Made by a program: the position numbers and the translations under genes. A model generated the notes under the pieces. That model worked only from the letters and a program-made list of their open reading frames with translations. It was not told the origin of the DNA and did no database searches. This document shows, piece after piece, positions 26,465 to 37,031 of a DNA stretch of 64,000 nucleotides. The stretch is taken from positions 604,282 through 668,281 of the forward strand of contig VZTI01000412.1 in assembly GCA_013397865.1 (NCBI GenBank). Reading direction: 5' to 3'. Each line of letters begins with the position of its first letter. Positions within the stretch are counted from its first letter, which is position 1. The stretch is from Struthidea cinerea. Taxonomy: Eukaryota > Chordata > Aves > Passeriformes > Corcoracidae.

Positions 26465-27870
26465 TGTGGTGGTTTGACACTGGTTAGGCGGCAAACACCA
26501 TGAAAGTTATTTATTTATTTGCCTCTGCTATGGCTAAGCAGAGAAGGGGAAATTGAAACTTCATTTTATGAGGTAAAATAAGGATTATTGAGGAAAACCG
26601 AACTTACTTCAAGGCAAAACAGGCTCAAACTTAACAGTATAAAGAAGATTTATTACTAACAGAACTAAAAGTGAAAAGAATAATGAGAAACCAAAGCAAA
26701 CTTCCAGAACACCTTTCTCTTCCAGTACCTCCCTCGTCCCACCAACCTCTGTGCAAGGGAAACAAACATGGGGTTTTGGTCAGTGTTTCATTTCCTAAGA
26801 GTCTTCCTTTATGTTTAAGGAAAAGAGTTTCTCCTGCTGTGGCTGTGGGATCCATCCCATGGAAGACAGATCTCTGCTAACTTCTCTAGAGTGGTTTCAA
26901 ACTTCACAAACAACAGTCCGCCCAAATCTGCTGCAGTGAAAAAAGATCCCTCCCATGAATCTCGCAGTCTTCCCACAACTGCCCTCATGGGTCACAATGG
27001 TCATGGGGTTTTAGTCTATTAATGATGAGCTATTCCAGCCTGAAAGCAAAGGCTCTCTTCTTCAATCTCTAAAACCCTTTCACAGCATCTGTGGGCTCTG
27101 GCGTGAGCACTTTTTTCTCCAGCTGCACATGGATTTCTGCACCCCCCCATGTACCTCATCTCATGAATTACAGGGAAAACAAATTGCTGTATTATAGTCT
27201 TCACCACGGCCTGCAAGGAGAATTTCAGCTCCGGCGCTGGGAGCGCCTCTTCCCTTTCCCTTCCCCCGCTGACCGTGGCGCTGCCATGTTGGCCTCCTCA
27301 CATGATATCACTTTCCTTTCTCTCTGACTCGGAAGAGAGTCAATGTTTCTAAGTTGCAGCTGAGAAATTGATCTTGTCTGTGCTCTGCATTAGGGAAATA
27401 CTTGCCGTGTTTCTCATTGCTGGCTGTGCGGGGTTTTTCTCGGCTCTGTGCGAGCTGTGCCGGCTGCGGGGAGGGCCCGCCAGCCCGCCTGGGCTGCATG
27501 GTCCCGGCTCCGTTGGGGGTTTTCCGGCCGCGCAGCTGCTCGCAGCTCCGGAGTGGCTTTCCTGGCGGCCCGGCACCACACCACCGCGCCGGGCAGGAGG
27601 GCCTGCCAGCTCTGGGACGGGGCCCAGGGCTTCCCCCTTCACCACCCCTCAGCGGGGGAACAGGAACGAAAGGAACTTCTCACATTTCCTCATTGCTTAA
27701 ATGTGTATTTCACAGAAGTGTTACCAGCTTATTTACTTGGTTTAGCAACCTTCTATCAACTACAAGCTCTGAGCCGGTCGCAGAAGTCGAGTAGCTGTTT
27801 TCCTTTCCTCTTTTTTTTTTTTTTCTTCTCCCCTACAAACCAAGGCCGTAAGTTTTGCTAAACCACCACA
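26465..27870 (-). mobile_element. Solo LTR, ERVL-like, nested in CR1 (copy A)
   Basis: This 1,406-bp element begins TGTGGTGGTTT and ends AAACCACCACA, an 11-bp perfect terminal inverted repeat of the TG...CA type. It is flanked by a perfect 5-bp duplication GCACC (26460-26464 and 27871-27875). Five-base duplications fit ERVL-type integration. The sense strand is minus, shown by an AATAAA signal (complement at 26649-26654) near the 3' end. No internal retroviral region is present, so it is a solo LTR left by LTR-LTR recombination. The 866 bp at its sense 3' side (26465-27330) are nearly identical to copy B at 32724-33589, while the sense 5' part (27331-27870) is longer and strongly diverged, with a GC-rich block at about 27420-27660. 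It is the only LTR here with the same orientation as NELL1. Open frames on both strands belong to the LTR and are not genes. Confidence 0.93.
26649..26654 (-). promoter_or_regulatory. LTR polyadenylation signal AATAAA in NELL1 sense orientation
   Basis: The plus strand reads TTTATT, giving AATAAA on the minus strand within the R region of LTR copy A. It lies in the transcribed direction of NELL1, so it could in principle terminate transcripts inside the intron. No evidence of use is available. Confidence 0.6.
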
Positions 27871-28645
27871 GCACCTCAGAACTTCATGAAGTTCAACAAG
27901 GCCAAGTGCAATGTCCTGCGCCCACGTCAGGGCAATCCCAGGCACAAACACATTCTCTCTGGGCAGAGAACCGATTGAGAGCAGCCTTCAGTAGGAGGAT
28001 TTAGGTGTGTTGGTGGAAGAGAAGCTCAACACAACCCAGCAATGTGTGATGGCAGCCCAGAAAGCCAAACACATCTTGGGCTGCATGAAAAGCAGTGTGA
28101 CCAGCAGGTTGAGGGAGGTGACTGTCCCTTTACTCTGCTCTTGTGAGACCCCACCAGGGGCCCTAACATAACAAGGACGTGGACCTGTTGGAGAGTCCAG
28201 AAGAGGACACAGAGATGCTCAGAGGCTACAGAACCTCTCCTATGAAGACAGGCTGAGAGAGTTGAGGTTTTTCAGCCTGGAGAAAAGAAAGCTCCAGGGA
28301 GAATTTCTAGCACCTTCTAGTACCTAAAGAGGGAGTGTAAGAAAGCTGGAGAGAGACTTTTTACAAGGACACATAGTAACAGAACACGGGGCAATAGCTT
28401 AAAACTGAAAGAGGGCAGCTTTAGGTTAGACATTAGGAAGAAACTCTTTATTGTGAGGATGGTGTGGCACTGGCACAGATTGCCCAGAGAAGCTCTGGCT
28501 GCTCCATCCCTGGAAGTGTTCAGGCCCAGGTTGGATGGGGCTCTGAGCAATATGGTCTAGTGGAAGATTTCCCTGCCCATGGCAGAAGGAGGTGGAACTA
28601 GATGATCTTTAAGGTCCTTTAGAACACAAACCACTCTATGATGCC
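27871..28645 (+). mobile_element. CR1: CR1 LINE, 3' part, continuing after the LTR insertion
   Basis: After the duplicated GCACC the CR1 resumes with 'gaagttcaacaaggccaagt', 'gcagcccagaaagccaaaca', 'gagaccccaccaggggccct', 'cttcagtacctaaag'-like sequence and finally 'gatgatctttaaggtccttt' and 'accactctatgatgcc', the normal CR1 3' end. Together with 26367-26464 about 870 bp of CR1 are present. It carries stop codons and is dead. It is older than the LTR inserted in it. Confidence 0.94.
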
Positions 28646-28672
28646 ATTAAAAATTATGTAGTATTATGCAAG

Positions 28673-29736
28673 TATATTGGATTTGTGAGGCCAGATTTCG
28701 GTAGCAGGGGAGCTACAGGGATGGCTTCTGTGAGAAGCTCCCAGAAGCTTCCCCCATGTCCAGCAGAACCAAGGCCAGCCAGCGGGTACGGATCCGCTGC
28801 TGGCCAGGGCTGGGCCAATCAAGAATGATAGCAATGCCTCTGATAACAGATTTAAGAAGAAAAAAAAAGTTATTGCTCAGATGTAATTTCAGCCAGAGAA
28901 GAGCGGGGTGAGAATATGTGAGAGGAACAGCCCTGCAGATACCCAGGTCAGTGCAGAAGGAGGGGCAGGAGCTGCTCCAGGTGCTGGAGCTGAGATTCCC
29001 CTGCAGCCCGTGGTGCAGCCCAGGGTGAGGCAGCTGTGTCCTGGAGCCCATGGAGGAGCTCACACCAGAGCAGCTGGACGCCTGAGAGGAGGCTGTGAAC
29101 CCATGGGAGGTCTGTGCTGGAGCAGAATTCTGGCAGGCAGCTGCTGACCTGTGGAGAGAGGAGCTCACACTGGAGCAGGTTTCGTGGTAGGACTTGTGAC
29201 CCTGTGAGGAACTCACAAAGGAACAGCCTGTCCTTGAAGGACTGCACCCCATGGAAGAGTGACCCACATCGCAGCACTCTGTGGAGAACCCTTGCCTGTG
29301 GGATGGACTCACGTTGGAGATGCTCATGGAGAACTGTCTCCTACGGGAAGGACCCTGCACTGGAGCAGGGGAAGGACTCTTCTCCCTGTGCAGTGTCAGG
29401 AGCAGCATGTGATGAACTGACCACAGCTCCCATTTCCACCACCCTGCACCACTGCTGGGAGGAGCTCAGGAAGGAAGGAGGGATGGGGAGAAGGTGTTTT
29501 ATGGTCTGTTTTTAGTTCTCATTATCCTGCTCCGATTTTGTTAGCAATGAATTCATTTAATACATCTAATTCGTGTCTATTTTGCCCATGGCAGTATTTG
29601 GTGAGTGATCTCTCCCAGTCATTGTCTCAACTAATGAATCTCTGTTACATTTTCTCTCCCCTGTCCAGCTGCAGAGGGAAGTGAAAGAAAGGCTTTGGTG
29701 GGTGCCAGGAATCCAGCCAGGGTCACCCCCAGCACA
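28673..29736 (+). mobile_element. Solo LTR, avian ERVL-like family, plus orientation (copy C)
   Basis: About 1,064 bp, running from 'tatattggatttgtgaggcc' (a decayed TGTATTGG start) to 'cccagcaca'. Its internal blocks include 'gtagcaggggagctacaggg', 'cccctgcagcccgtggtgca' and 'ctctcccctgtccagctgca', which I recognise as a common passerine LTR family. It contains degenerate internal repeats of a 'ctggagcag...gacttgtgaccc' type. Flanking GCAAG (28668-28672) and GGAAG (29737-29741) form a 4-of-5 target duplication. The polyadenylation signal is altered to AATGAA (29546-29551), consistent with age. The longest open frame of the window (231 codons, minus strand, 28713-29408) is antisense to this LTR and is not a credible gene. 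Confidence 0.9.
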
Positions 29737-32376
29737 GGAAGATCCTAATGATATTCTTTATAACAGCAAGATCTAAAGAGAGCTCTTGCCCAAAACAAAC
29801 CCGAAAACTTCCCCCACAGACCTGTCTTCACTGCCTGCTGCCCCAGACTGCTTTCAGCCAGCAGTCAGGTCTATCAATTCAGCAACCCCAGCCCATCACC
29901 AGAACAGCTGTAACATTTGTTTACTGACCTCCCTGAACATCCAAGACCCTGCACAGCACTTTTAAAGGGCAAGTGCCACACCAAAAATAACAATGTTGCT
30001 TTCTAGAGCGCTAATTTAGTTCACCACGAAGAAATAGTGGAAAAGAAGGTCAGTAGATTAGATTTCAGAAACTGCACTATCTTTCAAAGAGTGACCATAT
30101 TATCAATCGTCTGCCTGAAAGCTTCTATTCAGGTCTTTTACAAACACACACAGTGATTCTGGATGTGAGGCCAGTAACCTGCCCTTTGAGATTGCCACTT
30201 CACTGTGGTGAAACTTGCTACATTATTAGTATTATTATGGGGTCAACTACACACCCTGAACCTGACAGGTAAACCCCAGCAACAGAGATACATCAAAGAT
30301 ACAAAGGCATCAATTCCAGTAATAGCAAACAATTTGAACGTTTGTTCTAACCATAGCAGGAAACTTCTGCAGTTGAGCCGCCTTTCACAGATAGGGGAGG
30401 GGAAGAAGGGAAGAGCAGAAGAAAGGGTTTCTGACTTTTTCCCTTGAAAATGAGATTTCTCAGCACTCCTATGTTCTTCTATGCTTTAAGCACAACTTTT
30501 CTAATAACAGGCTGCAGAAGGGCTTGTTCTGAACATATTCAAAACTGAATGCTGCCCCAGAAACCACACTGGATGGAAGTGAAGGGACTTAGGGGATAAC
30601 CTGTCAAAATCAGTAGGTTTTCTTACTTCCTCTTCTCTACCCATACTGTAAATCAAATTAGAATATAAACTCAAGACTAAGATTTATATTCTAAGACTTC
30701 TTCTAAGTAACATATTTCTATGTAACATCAACTTTTTCACAGAATTAGAATATTGAACTATGTTTTGAAAATACATCCTGTTTCTGTGGTAAAGACTTGC
30801 TTTTTGCAAGTAACATACAAATATTTTAGTGACTCATTGCTTTGAGAAGCCAAAGGCTAAAGAAATTCTGGGAACCTCATCACAGCAAATGAGGACTGAA
30901 AGAGGGTTAAAAGCACAGTCCACTACTGAAACATCATGCAGAACAGTAAAATATGGAGGTGGATTATTTTCACAGAGAAAAACGCCTGCCAGCATAGCTT
31001 TGGTGCATAAAGAGGAGGGTGCTTGCATAGGTCTCACCCCATTTTGGCAGAATGGGTACTACTGACATGCTGGATGGCCAGATAACTTTCTGTACCACTT
31101 CCTGAAAAGATAAACCTTGGACAAAATGGGCTGAGACATTCTCAAGTCCAAAGGAGGCTTCTTCATTTAGAAGAATGGCCACAAGTAACACATGAAAATA
31201 GAGAAAGAAAAATCTCCTGGCACTCCCATTTGAAAAGGTCTTTAAGCTTTATTATATATTCAGTGAATATTTGTAGTCAATTAAAAAAAACCAAACAAAC
31301 AAACAAACAAAAACCAAACACTAGCAAATAAAAAAATCCCCAAACCAAACAAAATACAGTGTTCAAGCCCAGTAGTGATTACATAAAATGAACTAACTTA
31401 TTCTTTGAATGACTGCAGGATTTGAGGAAGTTTTCGGTGTTCCATGCAGCCCCAAGAACAACAGTGTAAAATTAGTGATTATTTTTTAAATGGCTATCAT
31501 AGCTGTTAAAAGCTAGAAATCTTTTTTATGATCACTGTGATTGTCTTCGTAGAAAATGCTAACATTATGCAAAAAGAGATGAAACCTACCCACCCTGTTT
31601 TCTCTTCCTATCATCATGATGTATGTGGTCATTACAGGTAGCTTTTAGCTTATTAAGATGAAAAAGCATTTGCATGCTTGATTGAGATATAGAAACTACA
31701 TATTCTAGTTTCAAACTACAGAAAATCATATAAATGAATTTTTAAAATCATACCAGAGAACAGATGCAGCCCATCAAAAATAAAAGTATTATATTCTTAT
31801 TGCATAATTTATAATGCTTCAAAAAGCATAAAACAAAATAATGCACTTCTGAAGCAAACTCCCAAACTGCTATGTTAGAAGAAAGCAACCCAAGAGAACT
31901 TATTTTTCAACAAGCAATCTGGGTAAAAACCTGCGGGAATCAATCAAATGCTTTAAATCAGTAGATTCCAGCAAATGAGAACATCTGGAGCAGCAAATCT
32001 TGCTGCCAGTTTCAGAATGGACAAGACTGTGATTTACTGGAGAGCAGATGAACAACCTGTCAGTGCCACAGGAAGAGACTGAAAAGCAGGGTCCTATTCA
32101 AGGGTAACTTTTCTTAATACAACCATCTTTCACTCAACAACTTCATTAACATTCAGAGCACATATCCCTAGGAACAGCTAAGCAGAAAAACACTAATGTA
32201 CCTTTCTCGGTGAACACAGGTTGAAGTTATTACTAGGCTGACTAAATCTGACTCAATACCTCATCATCCCAGGTCTCTTACTTATTTGAGAGTGAACACT
32301 GATTATTTATTAAAATAGTCACTACTTGATATTAAATCATAGGTGAGAGTTTTAATATAATTGTAGACTTCATCCA
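29737..32376. other. Intronic stretch, no gene
   Basis: AT-rich intron between two LTRs. It has a CAAA simple repeat at 31291-31320. No gene, RNA or further mobile element was recognised. Confidence 0.55.
31291..31320. repeat. CAAA tetranucleotide microsatellite
   Basis: CAAA units with minor interruptions ('ccaaacaaacaaacaaacaa'), flanked by further A-rich sequence up to about 31370. Confidence 0.85.
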
Positions 32377-33589
32377 TGTGGTGGTTTGGAAGGGCTCCTG
32401 TTACCGGCACAGAGCCCTTGGTTGATAGACAGGTTGTCAGACCACTTAAATAAGCTCGTAACGCCTCTGTGATGTACATATTTAAAAGAGACCGCGAGAA
32501 GTTCCTTTCTTCCGGCTTCCCCGCCGAGGGCTGGTGAGGCGGGGAGCCCTGGGCCCCATGCTGGAGCGGGCCTGGCGGGCCCCTCCTCACAGCCGGCACA
32601 GTTTGCGCCAAATCGGAGAAAAAACACCATGCAGCCAGCAGAGACAGGGCGAGTCCTTCTCGATGCAGAGCCCAGACAAGATCAACTTCTCAGCTGCATC
32701 TTAACAGATACCAACTTTCTTCCGAGTCAGAGAGAAAGGAAAGTGATATCATGTGAGGAGGCCAACATGGCAGCGCCACGGTCAGCGGGGGAAGGGAAAG
32801 GGAAGAGGCGCTCCCAGCGCCGGAGCTGAAATTCTCCTTGCAGGCCGTGGTGAAGACTATAATACAGCAATTTGTTTTCCCTGTAATTCATGAGATGAGG
32901 TACATGGGGGGGTGCAGAAGTCCATGTGCAGCTGGAGAAAAAAGTGCTCAACACCAGAGCCCACAGATGCTGTGAAAGGGTTTTAGAGATTGAAGAAAAG
33001 AGCCTTTGCTTTCAGGCTGGAATAGCTCATCATTAAAAGACTAAAACCCCATGACCATTATGACCCATGAGGGCAGTTGTGGGAAGACTGCGAGATTCAT
33101 GGGAGGGATCTTTTTTCACTGCAGCAGATTTGGGCGGACTGTTGTTTGTGAAGTTTGAAACCACTCTAGAGAAGTTAGCAGAGATCTGTCTTCCATGGGA
33201 TGGATCCCACAGCACAGCAGGAGAAACTCTTTTCCTTAAACATAAAGGAAGACTCTTAGGAAATGAAACACTGACCAAAATCCCATGTTTGTTTCCCTTG
33301 CACAGAGGTTGGTGGGACGAGGGAGGTACTGGAAGAGAAAGGTGTTCTGGAAGTTTGCTTTGGTTTCTCATTATTCTTTTCACTTTTAATTCTGTTAGTA
33401 ATAAATCTTCTTTATACTGTTAAGTTTGAGCCTGTTTTGCCTTGAAGTAAGTTCGGTTTTCCTCAATAATCCTTATTTTACCTCATAAAATGAAGTTTCA
33501 ATTTCCCCTTCTCTGCTTAGCCATAGCAGAGGCAAATAAATAAATAACTTTCATGGTGTTTGCCGCCTAACCAATGTCAAGCCACCACA
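32377..33589 (+). mobile_element. Solo LTR, ERVL-like, plus orientation (copy B)
   Basis: A 1,213-bp solo LTR from TGTGGTGGTTTGG to AAGCCACCACA, flanked by a perfect 5-bp duplication ATCCA (32372-32376 and 33590-33594). It has a TATA-like 'acatatttaaaa' in the 5' part (about 32477-32488) and AATAAA at 33400-33405. It is the same family as copy A but inverted and 4.5 kb away. From 32724 to the 3' end (866 bp) I count only about nine substitutions and two single-base gaps against copy A, while the 347 bp before that differ widely in sequence and length. There is no internal retroviral sequence. Open frames inside, such as the minus-strand one at 33033-33383, mirror those in copy A because the DNA is shared. 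Confidence 0.94.
33400..33405 (+). promoter_or_regulatory. LTR polyadenylation signal AATAAA
   Basis: Intact signal in copy B near the expected U3/R region. It defines the sense strand of the LTR and is antisense to NELL1. Confidence 0.65.
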
Positions 33590-33594
33590 ATCCA

Positions 33595-36172
33595 GAATAA
33601 TGTTTTAGTCACTCTGTCCCTATGACTGCATTTTCTATGCAATGAGCACATCTTCCAGCACAGTAGCTTCTTACAGATAACCACAGAAGTTCCTACTTCA
33701 CAGTTGGAAACTATTATCCAAAAATTGGATGGGTATATGTCAAACCAGTAGCAATTACTTTAAATGTATTAAGATCCAACGTTTTAAATTAAACATTGGA
33801 AGCAGCATATTTAAAATTCAGCAATATCCAAATGAATTTCATTTTGCTCAACTCAAATTGACATTGTGTTTCACCAGTCACTCAGTTTCTTTTTATAGAG
33901 ATAAAACCCCCTCAATATCAAACTGAAACATTTCATTCAGCTTAAAAATTGTTTCTGATTTACACCTTCCACATACAGCTGCTTTCCACCTTTTGAAAGC
34001 TGCCAGAGCTGGGGGGTCAGCCACCAAGCACATGCCTGACCAGCAACACACAGCATCTGCCCAGCTGCGGGTGACTTTATACCTTGATTAGACTGAGGCT
34101 TCCCAAAACAGGATACCTCCTGCTCTATGGATAACTCTGCTTTAGGGTCAGCAGTGTACAAAATACATGCAATGCCATGCATGTGCCTTAAGCACTCACA
34201 TCTGAGACTTCATCTTTATTTTGAACCCATCAGAGCCTTACCCCATACACACACACAATTTTAATTAGAACACAAACCTATCTCAGGCTTTCAGATTTCT
34301 CTCCAAATACATGGTTCAATAACAAGAAAATTTCTCATCTATTTTGTTTGAATGAAGGGTAACAAAATTTTAAAAACCTGAGAAATAGTTAGTCTATTGT
34401 GCCTGCTAAGCATTTTTTGTCAGTATAAGGGGAAATATACTTAAATATTTGCTGCCTGATTTTTTTTTATTATTGCTTTTTTTTTAATCATTGCTATTAC
34501 TGCTAAAAGTCTGTTGAAGCATAATGTGAAATACAAAAACAGCATTAGTGCTTCTATTGCAGAGGATTTATTTTAACTGCATTTAATATTGTAACAAACA
34601 ACTATTTCTACATACAACAGGCAGTGAACCAAGTTTCTCCTGATCCACGTAACGCACTTGCTCTGCTTCTTAACCACGATGTCAAAAATGAAGTGTTTTT
34701 TGCAAGAGAATAAACCTGCAAGAAATAGTTGTTTCCCTCATTCTATTATTTGTTCTTACACCTGCTCTGAATTTTCTGTGTGCATGCACTTTAAGTGATT
34801 GTTCCCCCATTACTGTCAAGCAACTTGTCTTGCTACTTCACACTTTTTCAGTGTATCACAAATACCTTGCTTTCTATAGCCTTTGCATGCCTAATGATAG
34901 TGCCTTGCTGGAAAGAAAGGTACATCAGGAAATTAGTAGTGCATATACAGAAAAGCAAGAGTCAGATTATCAAAAACCACTCTCCCCGTCACTGTGAAGG
35001 TTGATACCTCACACAGCACAGAATTTAAGGTCTGAATCTGTCATGTCACATTGTAAAAGATCAAGAAAAACTGAAAAGAGACAGGTTACACAGAAATAAT
35101 GACTCTTTGGGCAAAACAAAAATCAGCTTCCTGACAGCTGTTTAGTATCAGTCTCTCTCAAGAGGTGGGCAGGACTTTCCTAGCATTTTATAAATTATAT
35201 AATATTAGCTAAAAGACATGCTGTCATCATGAAAGTCAACATTTCCTATGACCTTCCCTAAGGATACCATGCATTACAATGTAGTTATTCCAGGCTGAAA
35301 ATCATTCTCATATTGAATATTCCTGTGCCATCTTTCCACTTCAGAAAACAGCTCACCCAACATCTAAACATGGTATTGTGCTGAGCTGATTTATACCCAT
35401 TTAATAAACCTACCTGGTATTTTCTTCCTTTGCATGACAGGTGCACCATCAAAATAATCCCAAAATCAGACTTTATGGAGCGTGATTAAAAGATGTTATC
35501 CAGCTAGATAGAGGTGGGATGAGCAGTTCAGCAGCTTCTCACATTTTTCTGAGACTGCCAGAGAAGGTCCCTTAGAAACCCCTAAATGGAAATGAGATCC
35601 CACCTATTTTCCACTAAGAATTTTTAGAGCTCATTTTGCAGATAGATATTTAAAAAAAAACAACTAGATTTATTGTTGAATGCCATCCACTTGCTGTCTT
35701 TTCTAAGCAACATCATAGTTCTTGAGACATTAATTCTCAGCATTAACAACAATTTCCAAACCGCCTAACAATAACTGGATTTGAGAACTTTATACATTTC
35801 AGTTTTCCTTTTGCATATTTGTGTTGGCTCTGTCCAGAAAGCTTCTCCTCCTGGGCAATTTCTCATGTTTCAATCCACTGACCAGTTTCAAACCACAGCT
35901 GATGAAGTCTTACTTCTTCTCACAACACATGGAATCTCAGCCTCTGCACCTCACACAGAAGGCAGATGTGGGACACGAAGGGACCGTGTCTCGGCCGGCA
36001 AGAGCCCTCAGTGGGTGCACCACAGGCCTTCCACATTTATCTACCCTACTTGTGCCTAAAATTTATGCTTGCAAAGGGCCAGCCGGCATGTGGCATTTGG
36101 GACTAGCCAGAAGGTAGGGAATGCACACAAGACACAGAGCAAAGAGTGCGGCTGCTGCAGCTGAGAGCTCAC
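33595..36172. other. Intronic stretch, no gene
   Basis: About 2.6 kb of AT-rich intron reaching the donor site of the upstream EGF exon. I recognise no repeat or gene in it. Confidence 0.55.
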
Positions 36173-36298
36173 CTGTGCAAGAGAAGTCATCCACACGGAC
36201 GTATCCCGCGACACAGTCACAGCGGTAGGACCCGGGCAAGTTAACACACACGGTGTTGGCGTGGCAATAGTGCATCTTGGCAGCACACTCATCAATGT
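36173..36298 (-). CDS. NELL1: NELL1 internal exon: calcium-binding EGF-like repeat
   Basis: Read on the minus strand, this 126-bp exon encodes an EGF repeat that starts in DIDECAAKMHYC and ends in VDDFSCT. It has six cysteines, the calcium-binding start D-I-D-E-C, and the Asn-hydroxylation pattern C-x-N-x4-Y-x-C (CVNLPGSYRC). It is bounded by an acceptor ending TTCCCTGCAG and a donor CACAG|GTGAGC. Both introns are phase 1: the first Asp codon and the following Glu codon are split. From memory of the family, the sequence fits NELL1 better than NELL2, whose matching repeat differs in many residues. NELL1 is a secreted, trimeric, heparin-binding glycoprotein (laminin-G-like domain, VWC domains, EGF repeats) involved in osteogenic differentiation. 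Its EGF repeats mediate protein contacts. The next coding exon is at 2341-2463. The identity is recalled rather than aligned; the exon itself is very secure. Confidence 0.9.
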
Positions 36299-36972
36299 CT
36301 GCAGGGAAGAACCACCCAGGGAAGTTACAGTCAGACTTAGTGAAATGAATAACGTGACATTACAGAAAATTCATTTCATTTACAGCTCCAAAGGCAATCT
36401 GTTTCAACATTAGCGCTGAAAAACAAGGCAAATTCAGTAAAAAAGATTCCTTAAAATAGAGCTAAAACTCCTGTATCACAGCAATGCATTCCTTCCCACT
36501 GTTCCTTCACGAAACATTATTTCTTTTTTAATTCTGGAAAAGTAACACAATCGGAGATTTTTTGCAATGTTAAAAATCAAAAACTGATGCAGTTTTCAAA
36601 CACATAAAATAGTGTCAAGGTATGCAATACTGAAAATCCTAACTCCTAAAGGTGCCGCAGCTCTGCACAGCATGGTATCAGGTGCAGTGCTGGTCAGACA
36701 TGCCGCGCAATGTTTGCCAGGACAGTGCAGGAGCAGATTCCACTGCCCAGCTGAACAGCGAGTACTCCACAGCTCCAGATTCACCCAAGTGCTCTGGCAA
36801 TGCCCTGTCCCTGACACACGGTTCTGCTGCAGGAGTTACTGGCCAGGGCTCTGTGCCACTTCACCATGTCATACAAGCAGAAGACTGAACCAGTCACCTA
36901 AGCCCATTTTATGGTTTGCATCACGTCAAAGCAAAAAAAAAAACAAAAAACACAAAAACAAACAAAAAAAAA

Positions 36973-37031
<59 letters not shown>

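Larger units (their letters stand above)
2464..36172 (-). other. NELL1: 33.7-kb phase-1 intron between the two NELL1 EGF exons
   Basis: The interval between the two exons is a single intron of 33,709 bp in this assembly. It begins (minus-strand sense) with GTGAGC at 36172 and ends in TTAG at 2464. The size fits NELL1, a very large gene in vertebrates. It contains most of the transposable elements of the window, listed separately. I saw no additional exon with matching splice sites and EGF-type cysteine spacing. Open frames here are short and look like chance. Confidence 0.85.

Noticed and set aside
26671..27861. Several overlapping open frames (110-137 codons, plus strand) and their near-identical counterparts at 32303-33423
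   Set aside because: They lie in the two related solo LTRs. Identical peptides at both places reflect shared repeat DNA, not paralogous genes.
36056..36295. A 79-codon minus-strand frame overlapping the EGF exon
   Set aside because: It is out of frame with the EGF cysteines. The real reading is the frame giving DIDEC and VDDFSCT, bounded by splice sites.
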